From: Hymenobacter crusticola
GTDB taxonomy: Bacteria; Bacteroidota; Bacteroidia; Cytophagales; Hymenobacteraceae
Assembly (NCBI RefSeq): GCF_002154225.1
Contig: NZ_MTSE01000023.1
Span: 1 to 64,000 of the forward strand
Length of the DNA stretch: 64,000 nt
Direction of reading: 5' to 3'
Shown: piece after piece, positions 8,223 through 16,781 of the stretch
Layout: every line of letters starts with the position of its first letter
Position numbering within the stretch: position 1 is the stretch's first letter
Notes under the pieces: generated by a model
What the model saw: only the letters and a program-made list of their open reading frames with translations
Databases searched by the model: none
What the model was told of the DNA's origin: nothing
Translations under genes and position numbers: made by a program

Positions 8223-9263
8223 ATGCTAGCTGTTAAAGGATACGCCGCGCACGATGCGCAAACCGATTTAGCCCCTTGGACGTTCGAGCGCCGCGACCTG
8301 GCGCCCCACGACGTGCAAATTGAAATTCTGTACTGTGGCGTGTGCCACACCGACTGGCACCTGCTGCGCAACGAATGGGGACACAGCCAATTTCCACTGG
8401 TGCCCGGCCACGAAATGGTGGGCCGCGTGGTGGCCGTGGGCGCGCACGCCCAGAAGTTTAAGGTCGGTGACCTGGCTGGCGGCGGCGTGATGGTCGATTC
8501 GTGCCGCCACTGCCCCGACTGCGAGAATGGGCAGGAGCAATTCTGCCAGGTAAGTCCCGTGCAGACCTACAACAGCACCGGCCACGACGGGCTACCCACC
8601 TACGGCGGCTACAGCAACCACAACGTGGTACACGAAGACTTTGCCCACCGCATTTCCGAGAAGCTGGAGCTGGCCGCCGTGGCCCCACTGCTCTGCGCCG
8701 GCATCACCACCTACTCGCCTCTGCGGCGCTGGCAGGTAGGCCCCGGCCACAAGCTGGCCGTGGTAGGCCTGGGCGGCCTGGGGCACATGGGCGTCAAATT
8801 CGGCGTGGCCTTTGGGGCCGACGTGACCGTGCTCAGCACCTCCGAAGCCAAGCGCGAAGATGCCAAAGCGCTGGGCGCGCACTACTTTGTCGTCACCAAG
8901 AACGCCGCCGAAGTAGCGGCCGTGCAGGGGCAGTTTGATTTTATTTTGGATACGGTGGCGGCCGACCACGACATCAACCTGTACCTGCCCCTGCTGCGGA
9001 CCAACGGCACCTACATCAACGTGGGCCTGCCGCTGGCGCCCTTACAGGTGCCTTCTTTCAGCCTGGCCAATGGCAACAAAACGGTGACCGGCTCGGGGGC
9101 CGGGGGCCTGACTGAAACCCAGGAAATGCTGGATTTCTGCGCCGAGCACAACTTGGTGTCGGACATCGAATTGATTGACATTAAGGATATTCACTCCGCT
9201 TTCGAGCGCATGCTGAAAGGGGACGTATGCTACCGCTTTGTCATTGACATGGCCACGTTGTAA
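8223..9263 (+). CDS. Zinc-dependent alcohol dehydrogenase (YahK/cinnamyl alcohol dehydrogenase group)
   Basis: Predicted 346-residue medium-chain dehydrogenase/reductase that interconverts alcohols and aldehydes using NAD(P)H. Catalytic zinc ligands are seen as CGVCHTD (Cys about 41), GHE (His63, Glu64) and a later Cys; the structural zinc site is the four-Cys set C94, C97, C100 and C108 (CRHCPDCENGQEQFC). The Rossmann glycine motif GLGGLGHMG follows at about 177. This pattern fits the cinnamyl alcohol/YahK-like aldehyde reductases. It is preceded by an AraC gene and followed by a 19-bp-arm hairpin, so it is probably a single-gene unit. The substrate is unknown; reduction of toxic aldehydes is a reasonable guess. 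Confidence 0.92.
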   Translation: MLAVKGYAAHDAQTDLAPWTFERRDLAPHDVQIEILYCGVCHTDWHLLRNEWGHSQFPLVPGHEMVGRVVAVGAHAQKFKVGDLAGGGVMVDSCRHCPDCENGQEQFCQVSPVQTYNSTGHDGLPTYGGYSNHNVVHEDFAHRISEKLELAAVAPLLCAGITTYSPLRRWQVGPGHKLAVVGLGGLGHMGVKFGVAFGADVTVLSTSEAKREDAKALGAHYFVVTKNAAEVAAVQGQFDFILDTVAADHDINLYLPLLRTNGTYINVGLPLAPLQVPSFSLANGNKTVTGSGAGGLTETQEMLDFCAEHNLVSDIELIDIKDIHSAFERMLKGDVCYRFVIDMATL

Positions 9264-9794
9264 GGGCTATCGCCAATGCCAGCCGCTAGCTTAGACAGCT
9301 GCTCGAACCAAAGGGAGAAAGAACAGCTGATTCGGGCAGGTATTCTTTCTCCCTTTGGTTCAACTAACTAATTGTAGTTATATGAGCACGCTTGGAATCG
9401 CATTGGGTGTGCTTGGTGGTGGGTTGTACTTTGGCGGGGGGAGGGGCTGCTACTGTCGCGTTTAAGCAACTCATGTCTCTTAGTAGTTTCGTTAACTTTA
9501 ATCGTAAAGGAGCTTCTTAAACTCCGCCAGTCCTGCACGGGCCTATTGGCCACCTTTTGCCGAGGAAGGAAGAGAGTTTAGGAAACCGAGCCCTTTACCC
9601 TAGACCACAGCTACACTACCTAAGTTAGGTTGGGCTACCGCGCCCTGCAGTTGGATGATGAAGCGTCGAGCCGTCACCTAGCCCGCTTGAAGGAACCGGC
9701 CACCTGTAGCAAGTCCGTCCACTTGTCATCGATGTAGCCGTTACTGAGGGCTGTATTTCTCAGTTGGTTTCGGCAGAAAGCGGTAGTACAGGCA
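9264..9794. other. Intergenic region with terminator hairpin
   Basis: Holds the hairpin at 9305-9361, listed separately. The remainder up to the SDR gene shows no coding sequence I can support on either strand. Confidence 0.4.
9305..9361 (+). terminator. Hairpin after alcohol dehydrogenase
   Basis: Perfect 19-bp arms at 9305-9323 and 9343-9361 with a 19-base loop, 41 bases after the alcohol dehydrogenase stop. Purine-rich left arm and pyrimidine-rich right arm give a U-rich 3' side, consistent with termination. Confidence 0.65.
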
Positions 9795-10616
9795 CTACAC
9801 GCTTGGGTGCTTCACCACTTTCGGCAACCCGAACTGGTTAGCAACACCTTGGCGGAAAGCTTCGGGGCCAGCAGTTAGGCGCTGGGCGTAGGCAGCCACG
9901 GCATCGGCTCCGGCCGGGTAGCGAAGCTGGTCTTGCTGATCGGTTGCGGCTTGGTACACCACTTCGGCAATGGCCTCGGCGGGAGCGAACGGTATTCCTT
10001 CGTGGCTGCTCATCAGCTGCTGCAGCAAGCCGGCGTATGCTTTTTGCTCCGCTACTTCGAGCGAGCGGCCCGTAAAGTCGGTGGCAGTGGCACCGGGCGA
10101 AATCGTTTTGATGTCGATGTTATGCAAGGCCAGTTCAAACGACATGCTCTCGCTCCAGCCCTCAATGGCCCACTTGGCGGCGTGATAAATCGAGCACAGC
10201 GGGAAGGCGATGAATCCACCCATGGACGTGGTACTGAGAATGCGGCCGGACTTGCGGGCTCGCAAATGGGGTAGAAAGGCCTTCGTTACCCGGATAACGC
10301 CCAGAAGGTTGGTGTTGAGAAGCTGCGTAAGCTGCTCTTCCGACGTGGCTTCGAGGGCACCCATAAGGCCATAGCCGGCGTTGTTGAATACCACGTCGAC
10401 AGGGTGCAGAGCGATGGCACGCTGCACGGTGTCGGTAATTTGAGCCGGGTCGGTCACGTCTAACGGTAGCAGGTGGACGCCCGGCAGTGATGGCAACTCG
10501 GTTTCGTGCTCGGGATGCCGCATGGTGGCAATGACATTCCAGCCCCGAGCGGCGAACAGTTTGGCTGTGGCTTTCCCTAATCCCGACGAAGCGCCGGTAA
10601 TGAAGATAGTTGACAT
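9795..10616 (-). CDS. SDR family oxidoreductase
   Basis: Predicted 273-residue classical short-chain dehydrogenase/reductase. It shows the NAD(P)-binding TGASSGLG (residues 7-14), NNAG at 78-81, the catalytic Ser at about 131 and the Tyr144-x3-Lys148 pair (YHAAK), followed by SPGAT. Length and the absence of a signal peptide indicate a soluble cytosolic enzyme. The gene is transcribed from right to left, with the small membrane protein gene and an AraC regulator further upstream on the same strand. Substrate unknown; reduction of a carbonyl or oxidation of a secondary alcohol is the general reaction. Confidence 0.92.
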   Translation of the reverse strand: MSTIFITGASSGLGKATAKLFAARGWNVIATMRHPEHETELPSLPGVHLLPLDVTDPAQITDTVQRAIALHPVDVVFNNAGYGLMGALEATSEEQLTQLLNTNLLGVIRVTKAFLPHLRARKSGRILSTTSMGGFIAFPLCSIYHAAKWAIEGWSESMSFELALHNIDIKTISPGATATDFTGRSLEVAEQKAYAGLLQQLMSSHEGIPFAPAEAIAEVVYQAATDQQDQLRYPAGADAVAAYAQRLTAGPEAFRQGVANQFGLPKVVKHPSV

Positions 10617-10755
10617 GGTAATGAAAAAAGGGGGTGAAAAGGACTAAAAGAGCGGGCGGGGACGCAACTACTCTTGCTCACGCCGGCGTAGCCGGGCGCG
10701 TAAAAGTTGGCCTGTAAACAGTCAAAAAATCTACTTTATAGTGTCCAGCGCGTGG

Positions 10756-10841
10756 CGCCTATGCTCCGTACTGAGCTTCGGCCAGTCGCTGCCGGTATAA
10801 ATAACGGGCAGCACAAGGGCGATACCTGAAAATTATCCTAC
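10756..10841 (-). pseudogene. Short remnant of an AraC-type regulator
   Basis: Reading 10841 down to about 10759 gives RYRPCAARYLYRQRLAEAQY. This matches the segment FRTSPARWLYQQRLAEAHY of the intact AraC gene at 11338-12165, i.e. the linker between its two helix-turn-helix motifs. Only about 25 residues survive and they are cut off on both sides, so this looks like a partial copy left by duplication or recombination. Confidence 0.6.
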
Positions 10842-11219
10842 TTGCTCCCGTCCCGAGAAGGAACAGTAGAGCCACAAGGCCGCCACCAACAGCAGGGCTT
10901 CCAGCACGATCGTACCCCAAACGGAGTTGGCTACCGGCCACTTCAGCAGGTTGGCCCCTATTTTATACAACAGGACGGGGGCATAAAAACCGACCGAAAT
11001 AAGCAGCCCCAGCCGGAAATAAGCCGGATCACGGGCCAGCAAGAAGAGAATAGCTAGGCCCAGTTGAAAGCCCCCGTATACGACTAGGTATTCAGCGCGG
11101 CCCTGCTCGGAGAGTGTGAGGAAGCCTAAGCCCGTAGCGGTACTTCGCGGGGCCCACGTGGACCGCACGGCGATACCGAAAAACAGCAGCGAGTCGAGGT
11201 ACAGGTAACCTTGTGCCAT
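10833..11219 (-). CDS. Small four-helix membrane protein (DUF4345-like)
   Basis: Predicted 128-residue integral membrane protein with four hydrophobic segments: LDSLLFFGIAV, YLVVYGGFQLGLAILFLL, LGLLISVGFYAPVLLY and GTIVLEALLLVAALWLY. The second segment with an acidic residue just before it (AEYLVVYGGFQLG) resembles DUF4345-type proteins, which have no established function. It sits between an SDR gene and an AraC gene on the same strand, and may be part of that small regulon. Function unknown; the family assignment is from memory of the pattern. Confidence 0.65.
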   Translation of the reverse strand: MAQGYLYLDSLLFFGIAVRSTWAPRSTATGLGFLTLSEQGRAEYLVVYGGFQLGLAILFLLARDPAYFRLGLLISVGFYAPVLLYKIGANLLKWPVANSVWGTIVLEALLLVAALWLYCSFSGREQVG

Positions 11220-11337
11220 GCGGTTGTGAGCTGGTTGGAGTAAAAGACCTTGCTAGTGTTGCTTACCAAAAGGGGGCACGGCAACAGGCGGACAGGGAGT
11301 AGCTAGGCCGCAGAATCGCTCCTCTAGGCCTTGCAAA

Positions 11338-12165
11338 TCAGCGAGCTAGGGACGTCACGTACACGCTAGACGGCGGGTGGCCGAATAGTTGCTTGAATGC
11401 GTGAGAGAAGTGGGCCAAGCTTTCAAATCCTACTTCGTGGTACACGTCGGAGGGGCGCTTGTGCTCCTCTTGCAGCAGGTAGTGGGCTTCGGCCAGTCGC
11501 TGCTGGTAAAGCCACCGGGCGGGCGAGGTGCGAAAAATGCGGTGGAAGTCCCGCTTGAAGCTCGCCAAGCTCCGGCCGGTGAAGTACGCTAGCTGCCGCA
11601 GGTCCACGTTGAAGCGGAAATGCTGCCGCATAAAAGTTTCCAGGTCAATTTTGCCAGGCGGTGCGAAATGGAACAGCACCGACTGTAGGGCGGGCTGAGC
11701 CTGGAGAAGCAACCCCAGGGCTTCCTGCTGCTTTTGCTGGGCCAGTGGCGCCGGCAAAACCTGCTCGAAATACGGTAGTAGTGATTCGCAGAAGTGCTGA
11801 AGCGACGTCGTCATGGCTAGAGCCAACACGGCGGGGCTACCCGCTGGGGAGAACTCGGCTGCCCTAGCAACTGGCGCACTGGCTGCGAGCAGCATGGGCA
11901 TGTCAAATAATATCGTAATGGCTCGGAAAGGCCCGTTTTCGGCCGGGTGCTTAGTGAACTTGGCCAAAAAGTTTTTGCGGGTAAACAGCAGACTTCCCGC
12001 TTCGAACACCTGGCTTTGCCCCGCTTCTTTTACCCCCAAGCGGCCCGCCAATAGGTAGGTCAGGCCGTGCATGGCCACGCACTGGTCAGCTTCTACATAG
12101 CGGGTCGCATACTGCGAGTAGATAATGCTTGGTGCAGTAAGGGGGGGCAAGGGCTCCGTTTTCAT
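11338..12165 (-). CDS. AraC family transcriptional regulator
   Basis: Predicted 275-residue regulator. The N-terminus is a cupin-like sensor (MHGLTYLLAGRLGVKEAG, then SLLFTRKNF). The C-terminal domain carries LAYFTGRSLASFKRDFHRIF and PSDVYHEVGFESLAHFSHAFK, the two helix-turn-helix motifs of the AraC/ExsA type in which the first reads SLASFKRDF. It stands upstream of, and in the same orientation as, the membrane protein and SDR genes, its probable targets. A broken copy of part of its DNA-binding domain occurs at 10756-10841. Confidence 0.9.
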   Translation of the reverse strand: MKTEPLPPLTAPSIIYSQYATRYVEADQCVAMHGLTYLLAGRLGVKEAGQSQVFEAGSLLFTRKNFLAKFTKHPAENGPFRAITILFDMPMLLAASAPVARAAEFSPAGSPAVLALAMTTSLQHFCESLLPYFEQVLPAPLAQQKQQEALGLLLQAQPALQSVLFHFAPPGKIDLETFMRQHFRFNVDLRQLAYFTGRSLASFKRDFHRIFRTSPARWLYQQRLAEAHYLLQEEHKRPSDVYHEVGFESLAHFSHAFKQLFGHPPSSVYVTSLAR

Positions 12166-12488
12166 GTGTTTTCCTGGCTACAATTGCTAGCACAAAGATC
12201 GGAGGCTGCGGACACAGGGTGTTTGCGTAGAAAGCTCAACTTTCCGTTCAGTACTTGCCGAGCGTCTTGTTCAGCTGGCTGCCACCTAATCTGACTAGAA
12301 AGTCCGTCAGCAGCTGAAAGACGTGCTTCACAAGCAGTGAAAGCCGACAAGGCAGCCGGGACAATCACTTGAATAGCAAATTTCTATTACCAATGAGGGC
12401 GGCATCTATGTTAGCTTGTCAGAAAGTTGACTCCCAACTACCCAACAGGTTTTGAGGCTCTTGTATTTCATGCTGTTACCCAGATACC
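12166..12488. other. Intergenic region between AraC and M28 peptidase genes
   Basis: Contains the promoter side of the AraC gene (left) and the 3' side of the M28 peptidase (right), both on the - strand. No gene, repeat or strong hairpin is evident. Confidence 0.4.
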
Positions 12489-13907
12489 TCATAGGCCATA
12501 CCTACTGATTAGGTACACCAACGCAGCTATACTAGCTCCCCCTAGTTCTAACTCCCGTCGGTTGACTTTGTCAAACGTATCAGCTGCCGTATGGTGTACA
12601 TCAAATAGTCGTTGATCGTCCGGGTCGTAACTGATAAGCGCTTTAACCTGGGTTTTCAGGGGACCAATGTCGACGCCGCGTTGGTTGGCCGATAATTTAT
12701 CGCTCTGGTAGGGTCGCAAGAGATGGCGCCAGCGCTGAAACGTAGTCAGCACTGCCGGCGAGGCCTCTACTCGAAAACCGCGCGGCGTAAATCCCCCAGC
12801 GTCCGACTCAATAGCCGCTAGGTGAGTTTCGCTGTTTTGTCTGGCCAGCTCGGCGTACGTAAGGCCGCCACGGTTGCCGTTCTCTTCGTTCATGAATAAG
12901 ACAACGCGGATGGTGCGCTCAGGATGCAATCCCGTGGCCTTGAGCAAACGCAGCACTTCGATGCTTTGCACTGTACCAGCTCCGTCGTCGTGGGCGCCCT
13001 GTCCTAAGTCCCAGGAGTCCAAGTGGCCGCCCACAGTGATGATTTCCTCAGGGTAGGTCTGCCCGCGCCATTCCCCGACCACGTTGTAGCTCAGCACATC
13101 AGGCAGGGTTTGGCAGTGCATTTCGAGTTCCAGTTCCAGCCCCGGGGTGAGGCGCAGCTGGTGGCTGAGCTGCTCGGCGCCGAGCGTACTGATAGCTGCC
13201 GCGGGAATCTTCGGGGTTTGCTCTTCGTAGCGCACAGCTCCTGTATGAGGGAGATTATCATGAGCCAGGGTTAGACTACGAACCAGTACCCCTACGGCTC
13301 CCCTTCTGGCTGCCTGCACGGCGCCTTCATTGCGTTGATCCACGGCTTCGAAATAGGCCTGAAAAGTTTCACTATGCACAGGCTGAAGCGCTCGATTGAA
13401 AAAGACAATCTTGCCGGCCACCTCTAGGACGGGCAGTGCTGCCAGTTGGGCCCAGCTGTTGACTTCTACAACGCCAGCCCGTAAGCGCCCACCAGTGCCT
13501 ATTGATCCCCCTAGTGCACACACGGCCAACGGCTGCTTGTTAGCCCGACCAATGCGCACGAACGCTTTTTCGCGAGCTCCCCGCACCCAATGCGGAACCA
13601 GTACTTCCTGCAGGTAAACCCGGTCAAGGCCCAAGTTTTCTAGGGTCTTTTTGCTCCAAGCCACAGCTTGCGCTGCCTGCGGTGAACCGCTCAACCGCCC
13701 GCCAATCCGAGTAGTCAAGTGGCGTAGATTCTCGTAACTCTGGCCCCGCAGCAGGGCCTCGTCATAGAGCCGGCGGATCGTCACCGAATCCTGCCGGGTC
13801 TGCGCGCTCGCTGCAAAAGATCCGACCAGTAACGCGATAACGCCGGACACCTTCCAACACCGGCGCAAGCCAAGCGGCGCGCGTAGGAATAAAAGCCACT
13901 GCATCAT
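12489..13907 (-). CDS. Exported M28 family zinc peptidase
   Basis: Predicted 472-residue aminopeptidase/carboxypeptidase-like enzyme with a signal peptide ending near ASAQ (residue about 36). It has an inserted PA-type domain (about 140-270; GGRLRAGVVEV, VAGKIVFFN). The two-zinc site is complete: His295 (GGHLDSWD), Asp307 (HDDGAG), Glu341/Glu342 (MNEEN; general base and ligand), Asp369 (ESDAGG) and His438/439 (DVHHTAADT). Such proteins resemble the plasma glutamate carboxypeptidase group and trim peptides or dipeptides in the periplasm or outside. Its ATG overlaps the stop of the Rid gene by four bases, so the two are translated as an operon behind the MBL hydrolase. Confidence 0.93.
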   Translation of the reverse strand: MMQWLLFLRAPLGLRRCWKVSGVIALLVGSFAASAQTRQDSVTIRRLYDEALLRGQSYENLRHLTTRIGGRLSGSPQAAQAVAWSKKTLENLGLDRVYLQEVLVPHWVRGAREKAFVRIGRANKQPLAVCALGGSIGTGGRLRAGVVEVNSWAQLAALPVLEVAGKIVFFNRALQPVHSETFQAYFEAVDQRNEGAVQAARRGAVGVLVRSLTLAHDNLPHTGAVRYEEQTPKIPAAAISTLGAEQLSHQLRLTPGLELELEMHCQTLPDVLSYNVVGEWRGQTYPEEIITVGGHLDSWDLGQGAHDDGAGTVQSIEVLRLLKATGLHPERTIRVVLFMNEENGNRGGLTYAELARQNSETHLAAIESDAGGFTPRGFRVEASPAVLTTFQRWRHLLRPYQSDKLSANQRGVDIGPLKTQVKALISYDPDDQRLFDVHHTAADTFDKVNRRELELGGASIAALVYLISRYGL

Positions 13908-14344
13908 GGCCGGGCAGCAATTAGGGTGATTTCAACCTGTGCCTGGCCGGGAAGGGCTGTAACGGCCACGCAGGTGCGTGCCGGAAAATCTGCCGTAAAG
14001 TATTGGCGGTAGACCTCATTCAGCGCTACGTAGTGGGTCATATCCGTCAGGTAGATCGTCACGTTAACCACGTCCCGAAGAGTAAGGTGGTTGGCTTGCA
14101 GGCGTAGTTTCAGCGTTTGCAGGATCCGGTGCGTTTCGGCGGTTACGCCGCCTGTAACTAGGCGTCCGGTCTGGGGGTCCTGGCCAGTCTGGCCGGAGAA
14201 AAAAAACAGATTCTGGGCCACGACCACTGGGCGGTATGGTCCAGTTGAGGCCGGTACCTGCACCCGGTCGGTCGAAGGTTGTTGAGCGAGAGCGGTACTG
14301 ATTCCGCCCAGTCCGAACAGAAAGCCAAAGACAAAACGCTTCAT
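13904..14344 (-). CDS. Exported RidA/YjgF-family protein
   Basis: Predicted 146-residue member of the Rid superfamily, which hydrolyses reactive enamines/imines to keto acids and ammonia or has related deaminase roles. The Rid fold is complete: GPYRPVVVAQNLFFFSGQTG, TLRDVVNVTIYLTDM, and PARTCVAV with the substrate-carboxylate-binding Arg123; a Glu at about 138 (VEITLIA) matches the usual active-site Glu. Unusually it begins with a signal peptide (MKRFVFGFLFGLGGISTALAQ, cleavage near residue 21), whereas RidA is normally cytosolic. The gene overlaps the M28 peptidase start (ATGA) and lies 95 bp after the MBL-fold hydrolase gene, whose product is also exported. A joint periplasmic pathway is inferred. 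Confidence 0.9.
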   Translation of the reverse strand: MKRFVFGFLFGLGGISTALAQQPSTDRVQVPASTGPYRPVVVAQNLFFFSGQTGQDPQTGRLVTGGVTAETHRILQTLKLRLQANHLTLRDVVNVTIYLTDMTHYVALNEVYRQYFTADFPARTCVAVTALPGQAQVEITLIAARP

Positions 14345-14367
14345 ATAGGTAAGAATGTAAAAACTGA

Positions 14368-14416
14368 AGCCGCGCCCAGTGATGCCGGACGCGGCTGAAT
14401 TAGCTGACAGTCAGCT
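14368..14416 (-). terminator. Two small hairpins between MBL hydrolase and Rid genes
   Basis: Hairpin one has 7-bp arms AGCCGCG/CGCGGCT at 14368-14374 and 14390-14396. Hairpin two is the near-perfect AGCTGACAGTCAGCT at 14402-14416. They fill the 95-bp gap and may attenuate or process the transcript between the two genes. Confidence 0.45.
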
Positions 14417-14439
14417 TACTGGGACGCTGTGGCGCCTGC

Positions 14440-15441
14440 TTACTGGCCCGTGAAATAGGTGCTATAGTTCATCGGTACCCAGTCGTAGGCGTTGCCGGTA
14501 GCTCGCACGTGACCAATACCGGGAAAGGAGATGTGGTCGACAGCCACCCAGTAGCCTTCTTTGGCCGCTTCGGCGTAGGCCCGCGCCCGCGTAGCTGCCG
14601 CTGCCTTCGCATTGACGTCGTAGACAATCGTGACGCCCGGTTTGGGAAACTGCACAGCGGCTACGTGCATCATATCCCCCCAGAACACGAGTTTCTGCCC
14701 CTGGCTTTCCAGCGCGTAAAATGTGTGACCAGGCGTGTGGCCCGGGCTAGCAATGGTACGGATACCGGGCAGCAGCTCTACGTTGCCCGTAAATGGTTGC
14801 ACTTTTCCGGCTGCCACATAGGGGCTGACCTTGCTTCGGGCTTCCAGAAAATACTTTTTGTTCTCCGCCGCGGCAGCTTTCAAGCTGGCCTCACTTAGCC
14901 AGAAATCCAGTTCGGCTTGGCTCACGTGCACGGTCGCATTCGGAAAGACGCGCTGGCTACCCGCCATGAGCCCGCCCGTATGGTCGGTATGAATGTGCGT
15001 AATCAGAATGTCGGTGATTTGCTCGGCCCGGTAGCCAGCGGCCTGCAACGTGGCGGGCAAGTGGCCTAGGGTAGGCCCCAATAAATCGCCCGTGCCGGTA
15101 TCTACCAGCACCAACCGGTTTCCTACTTCCAACAAGTAGGCATTAACGGAGGCCTCCACTGGATAGCTCATGTGCGCCCGCTTGAGCAAGCGGTCCACTT
15201 CAGCCGGTGTTGTATTGGTCAGCAGCTCGTGCAGGGGCTGAGGCACGGTGCCATCCGAAAGGGCTGTTACGTTAACTGAGCCAATCTTTAAGCGGTAGTA
15301 TCCTGGCTGCTGCCACGCGGAAGCGACAGGGATTTGCGCAGTGGCAGATGGACCTGCCCACATACCAGTAACTAGAAAAAAAGCGGCGGCAGTTTGCAGC
15401 ACACGGGGTCGAATTCTACCCTTACATGCAATGTTTTCCAT
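14440..15441 (-). CDS. Exported MBL-fold metallohydrolase
   Basis: Predicted 333-residue metallo-beta-lactamase-fold hydrolase with a signal peptide (AAAFFLVTGMWAG, cleavage near ATAQ about residue 36). Metal-binding motifs are complete: HIHTDH at 149-154, SPGHTPGHT, WGDMMH and a late His (VDHISFPG). The overall pattern resembles lactonase-like MBL proteins (VLVDTGTGDLLG). The start at 15441 is preferred because the longer frame would begin at the TTG within the promoter's TTTG box near 15487. It is divergent from an HxlR regulator and heads the same-strand group with the Rid protein and M28 peptidase. Substrate unknown; lactone or related ester is a family-based guess. Confidence 0.9.
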   Translation of the reverse strand: MENIACKGRIRPRVLQTAAAFFLVTGMWAGPSATAQIPVASAWQQPGYYRLKIGSVNVTALSDGTVPQPLHELLTNTTPAEVDRLLKRAHMSYPVEASVNAYLLEVGNRLVLVDTGTGDLLGPTLGHLPATLQAAGYRAEQITDILITHIHTDHTGGLMAGSQRVFPNATVHVSQAELDFWLSEASLKAAAAENKKYFLEARSKVSPYVAAGKVQPFTGNVELLPGIRTIASPGHTPGHTFYALESQGQKLVFWGDMMHVAAVQFPKPGVTIVYDVNAKAAAATRARAYAEAAKEGYWVAVDHISFPGIGHVRATGNAYDWVPMNYSTYFTGQ

Positions 15442-15486
15442 TGATACACTACCAGTCGGGGAGAAATGACGTCCTACTGGTGAGTA

Positions 15487-15520
15487 CAAAGGTGGCGGCA
15501 GTATAACGCCAGTAGCAAGT
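15487..15520 (-). promoter_or_regulatory. Promoter of the MBL/Rid/M28 group
   Basis: On the - strand CACCTTTG ends at 15487, with a TTG about 21 bases further upstream (around 15513-15518), matching the Bacteroidota TTG-N19-21-TAnnTTTG promoter except for the first base of the -7 box. It lies about 45 bp before the ATG at 15441 and decides that start. Confidence 0.55.
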
Positions 15521-15603
15521 ACTGCTAAATTGTTCAGGTACTGATAATTTTATCCCTATACCCCATTAGGAACGGTATAAGGTCAGATGTGTAAATCCCT
15601 TTT

Positions 15604-15611
15604 TATCTTTG
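15604..15611 (+). promoter_or_regulatory. TATCTTTG -7 box of the HxlR gene
   Basis: TATCTTTG is an exact TAnnTTTG match 28 bp before the ATG at 15639. The in-frame upstream TTG of the longer open frame is part of this box, which supports the later start. Confidence 0.6.
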
Positions 15612-15638
15612 GCCCTGCCTTGCGTAAGGCCATATCCT

Positions 15639-16088
15639 ATGTACAAGCACAAACTAGAACGTCCACTCTTATACTGTGGCGTTGGGGTGACGATGGAGAT
15701 TCTGGGCGGCAAGTGGAAGTCTTGCCTCATTCATAATATTCGGTCGGGTTTGCGGCGGCCCAGTGAGTTGCACCGCATGAATCCTATGGCCACACCCCGC
15801 GTGCTGAATCAGCAGCTCAAGGAACTGGAGGACCACGGTATTATTCGCAAAGTAATTTATCCAGTGTTACCGCCTAAAGTAGAATACTTTCTGACTCCTC
15901 AGGGTGAAAGCATGCTGCCAATTATTGACGCTATGCAACAGTGGGGCGACACGCATGGTGGCCCCTTTCGCAAGCACGAAGCTTCTCAGCATCAGGGAAG
16001 CGAGGAATTGGCTGGTGCTCTCTCGGAAGCCGCTGCGGATGGCCCCACTAAGCAGTTCGTCGTCGCTGACGAGCATACGGGCGCCTGA
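15639..16088 (+). CDS. HxlR-family transcriptional regulator
   Basis: Predicted 149-residue winged-helix regulator. It has the family hallmarks: a Cys near the N-terminus (LLYCGVGVTME), GGKWKSCLIHNI (start of the DNA-binding domain), RPSELHRMNPMATPRVLNQQLKELEDHGII (recognition helix region) and a wing VEYFLTPQGESMLPI. HxlR proteins respond to small reactive compounds in several bacteria, often through the N-terminal Cys. The gene is divergent from the MBL-Rid-M28 group, with both promoters in the 200-bp spacer, so control of that group is likely. The acidic, low-complexity tail after residue 115 is longer than usual. Confidence 0.9.
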   Translation: MYKHKLERPLLYCGVGVTMEILGGKWKSCLIHNIRSGLRRPSELHRMNPMATPRVLNQQLKELEDHGIIRKVIYPVLPPKVEYFLTPQGESMLPIIDAMQQWGDTHGGPFRKHEASQHQGSEELAGALSEAAADGPTKQFVVADEHTGA

Positions 16089-16781
16089 GTGACGACAAAC
16101 CTAGCCAATTCGTAGTAAACTGGCCTAATTAAGCTGAAAACAAGAATGTGAAATCATTCGTACTTATGCGCCTTAATCATTCGCTGCAACCTTGTTGCAG
16201 ATGCCTGCCGCCAAGACAATGATCTTAGTACCACTCTTGATTCTGTCGTGCTGCAAACGGTTGGCAACTGATTTGCCAAACCTTGATACACAACCACATG
16301 GGTTAGCCAAGTGGCCCGACGTTATTGGCTTGATAGCAAAAACAGTATAACGTCTTCCTCCACTATAGCTATAAGACAAGGCTGGCTTTTCGTATCCGCC
16401 GCTCTCGTCAGCATGACTATGGAATAGAGAAGTAATCGTAAAGGAAATAGTTAAGAAACGCTGGTTTGGGTGAACAAACAGCGTCTATTTAAGAGCACTC
16501 GGAATCTACATCAGCGTTGAATAAGAGCAGTTTTGCAGCGGAGTTGTTCAGGGAAACCACCCTTTTCATTGGATAGATTCTGTTAACGTATTCTAGGACT
16601 AGACACTACGCCCGTGTATACCCAAATGGACGTTAACGTGAATGAAGATACCCCTCGCTCCTAGCAGCTACTTAGGAAGATTGTTCTTTGCATTTCGACG
16701 CGTGCCTTATTAGCAGCCGAGGCTATCATCGTGCCGGTGCCGTCTTTCCAGCAACACGGCAAAGTGGTATGTTTGTCCGCT
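16089..16781. other. Intergenic region before the LytTR operon
   Basis: About 690 bases. A small inverted repeat CTGCAA/TTGCAG lies at about 16184-16200. TATGTTTG at 16768-16775 is a TAnnTTTG box just 7 bases before the chosen LytTR start. No gene is supported. Confidence 0.4.

Noticed and set aside
9381..9464. 27-codon open frame beginning MSTLGIALGVLGGG
   Set aside because: Too short, glycine-rich by base composition and without promoter or context.
16173..16379. 68-residue open frame on the - strand
   Set aside because: No recognisable composition or motif and no promoter; overlaps a small inverted repeat.
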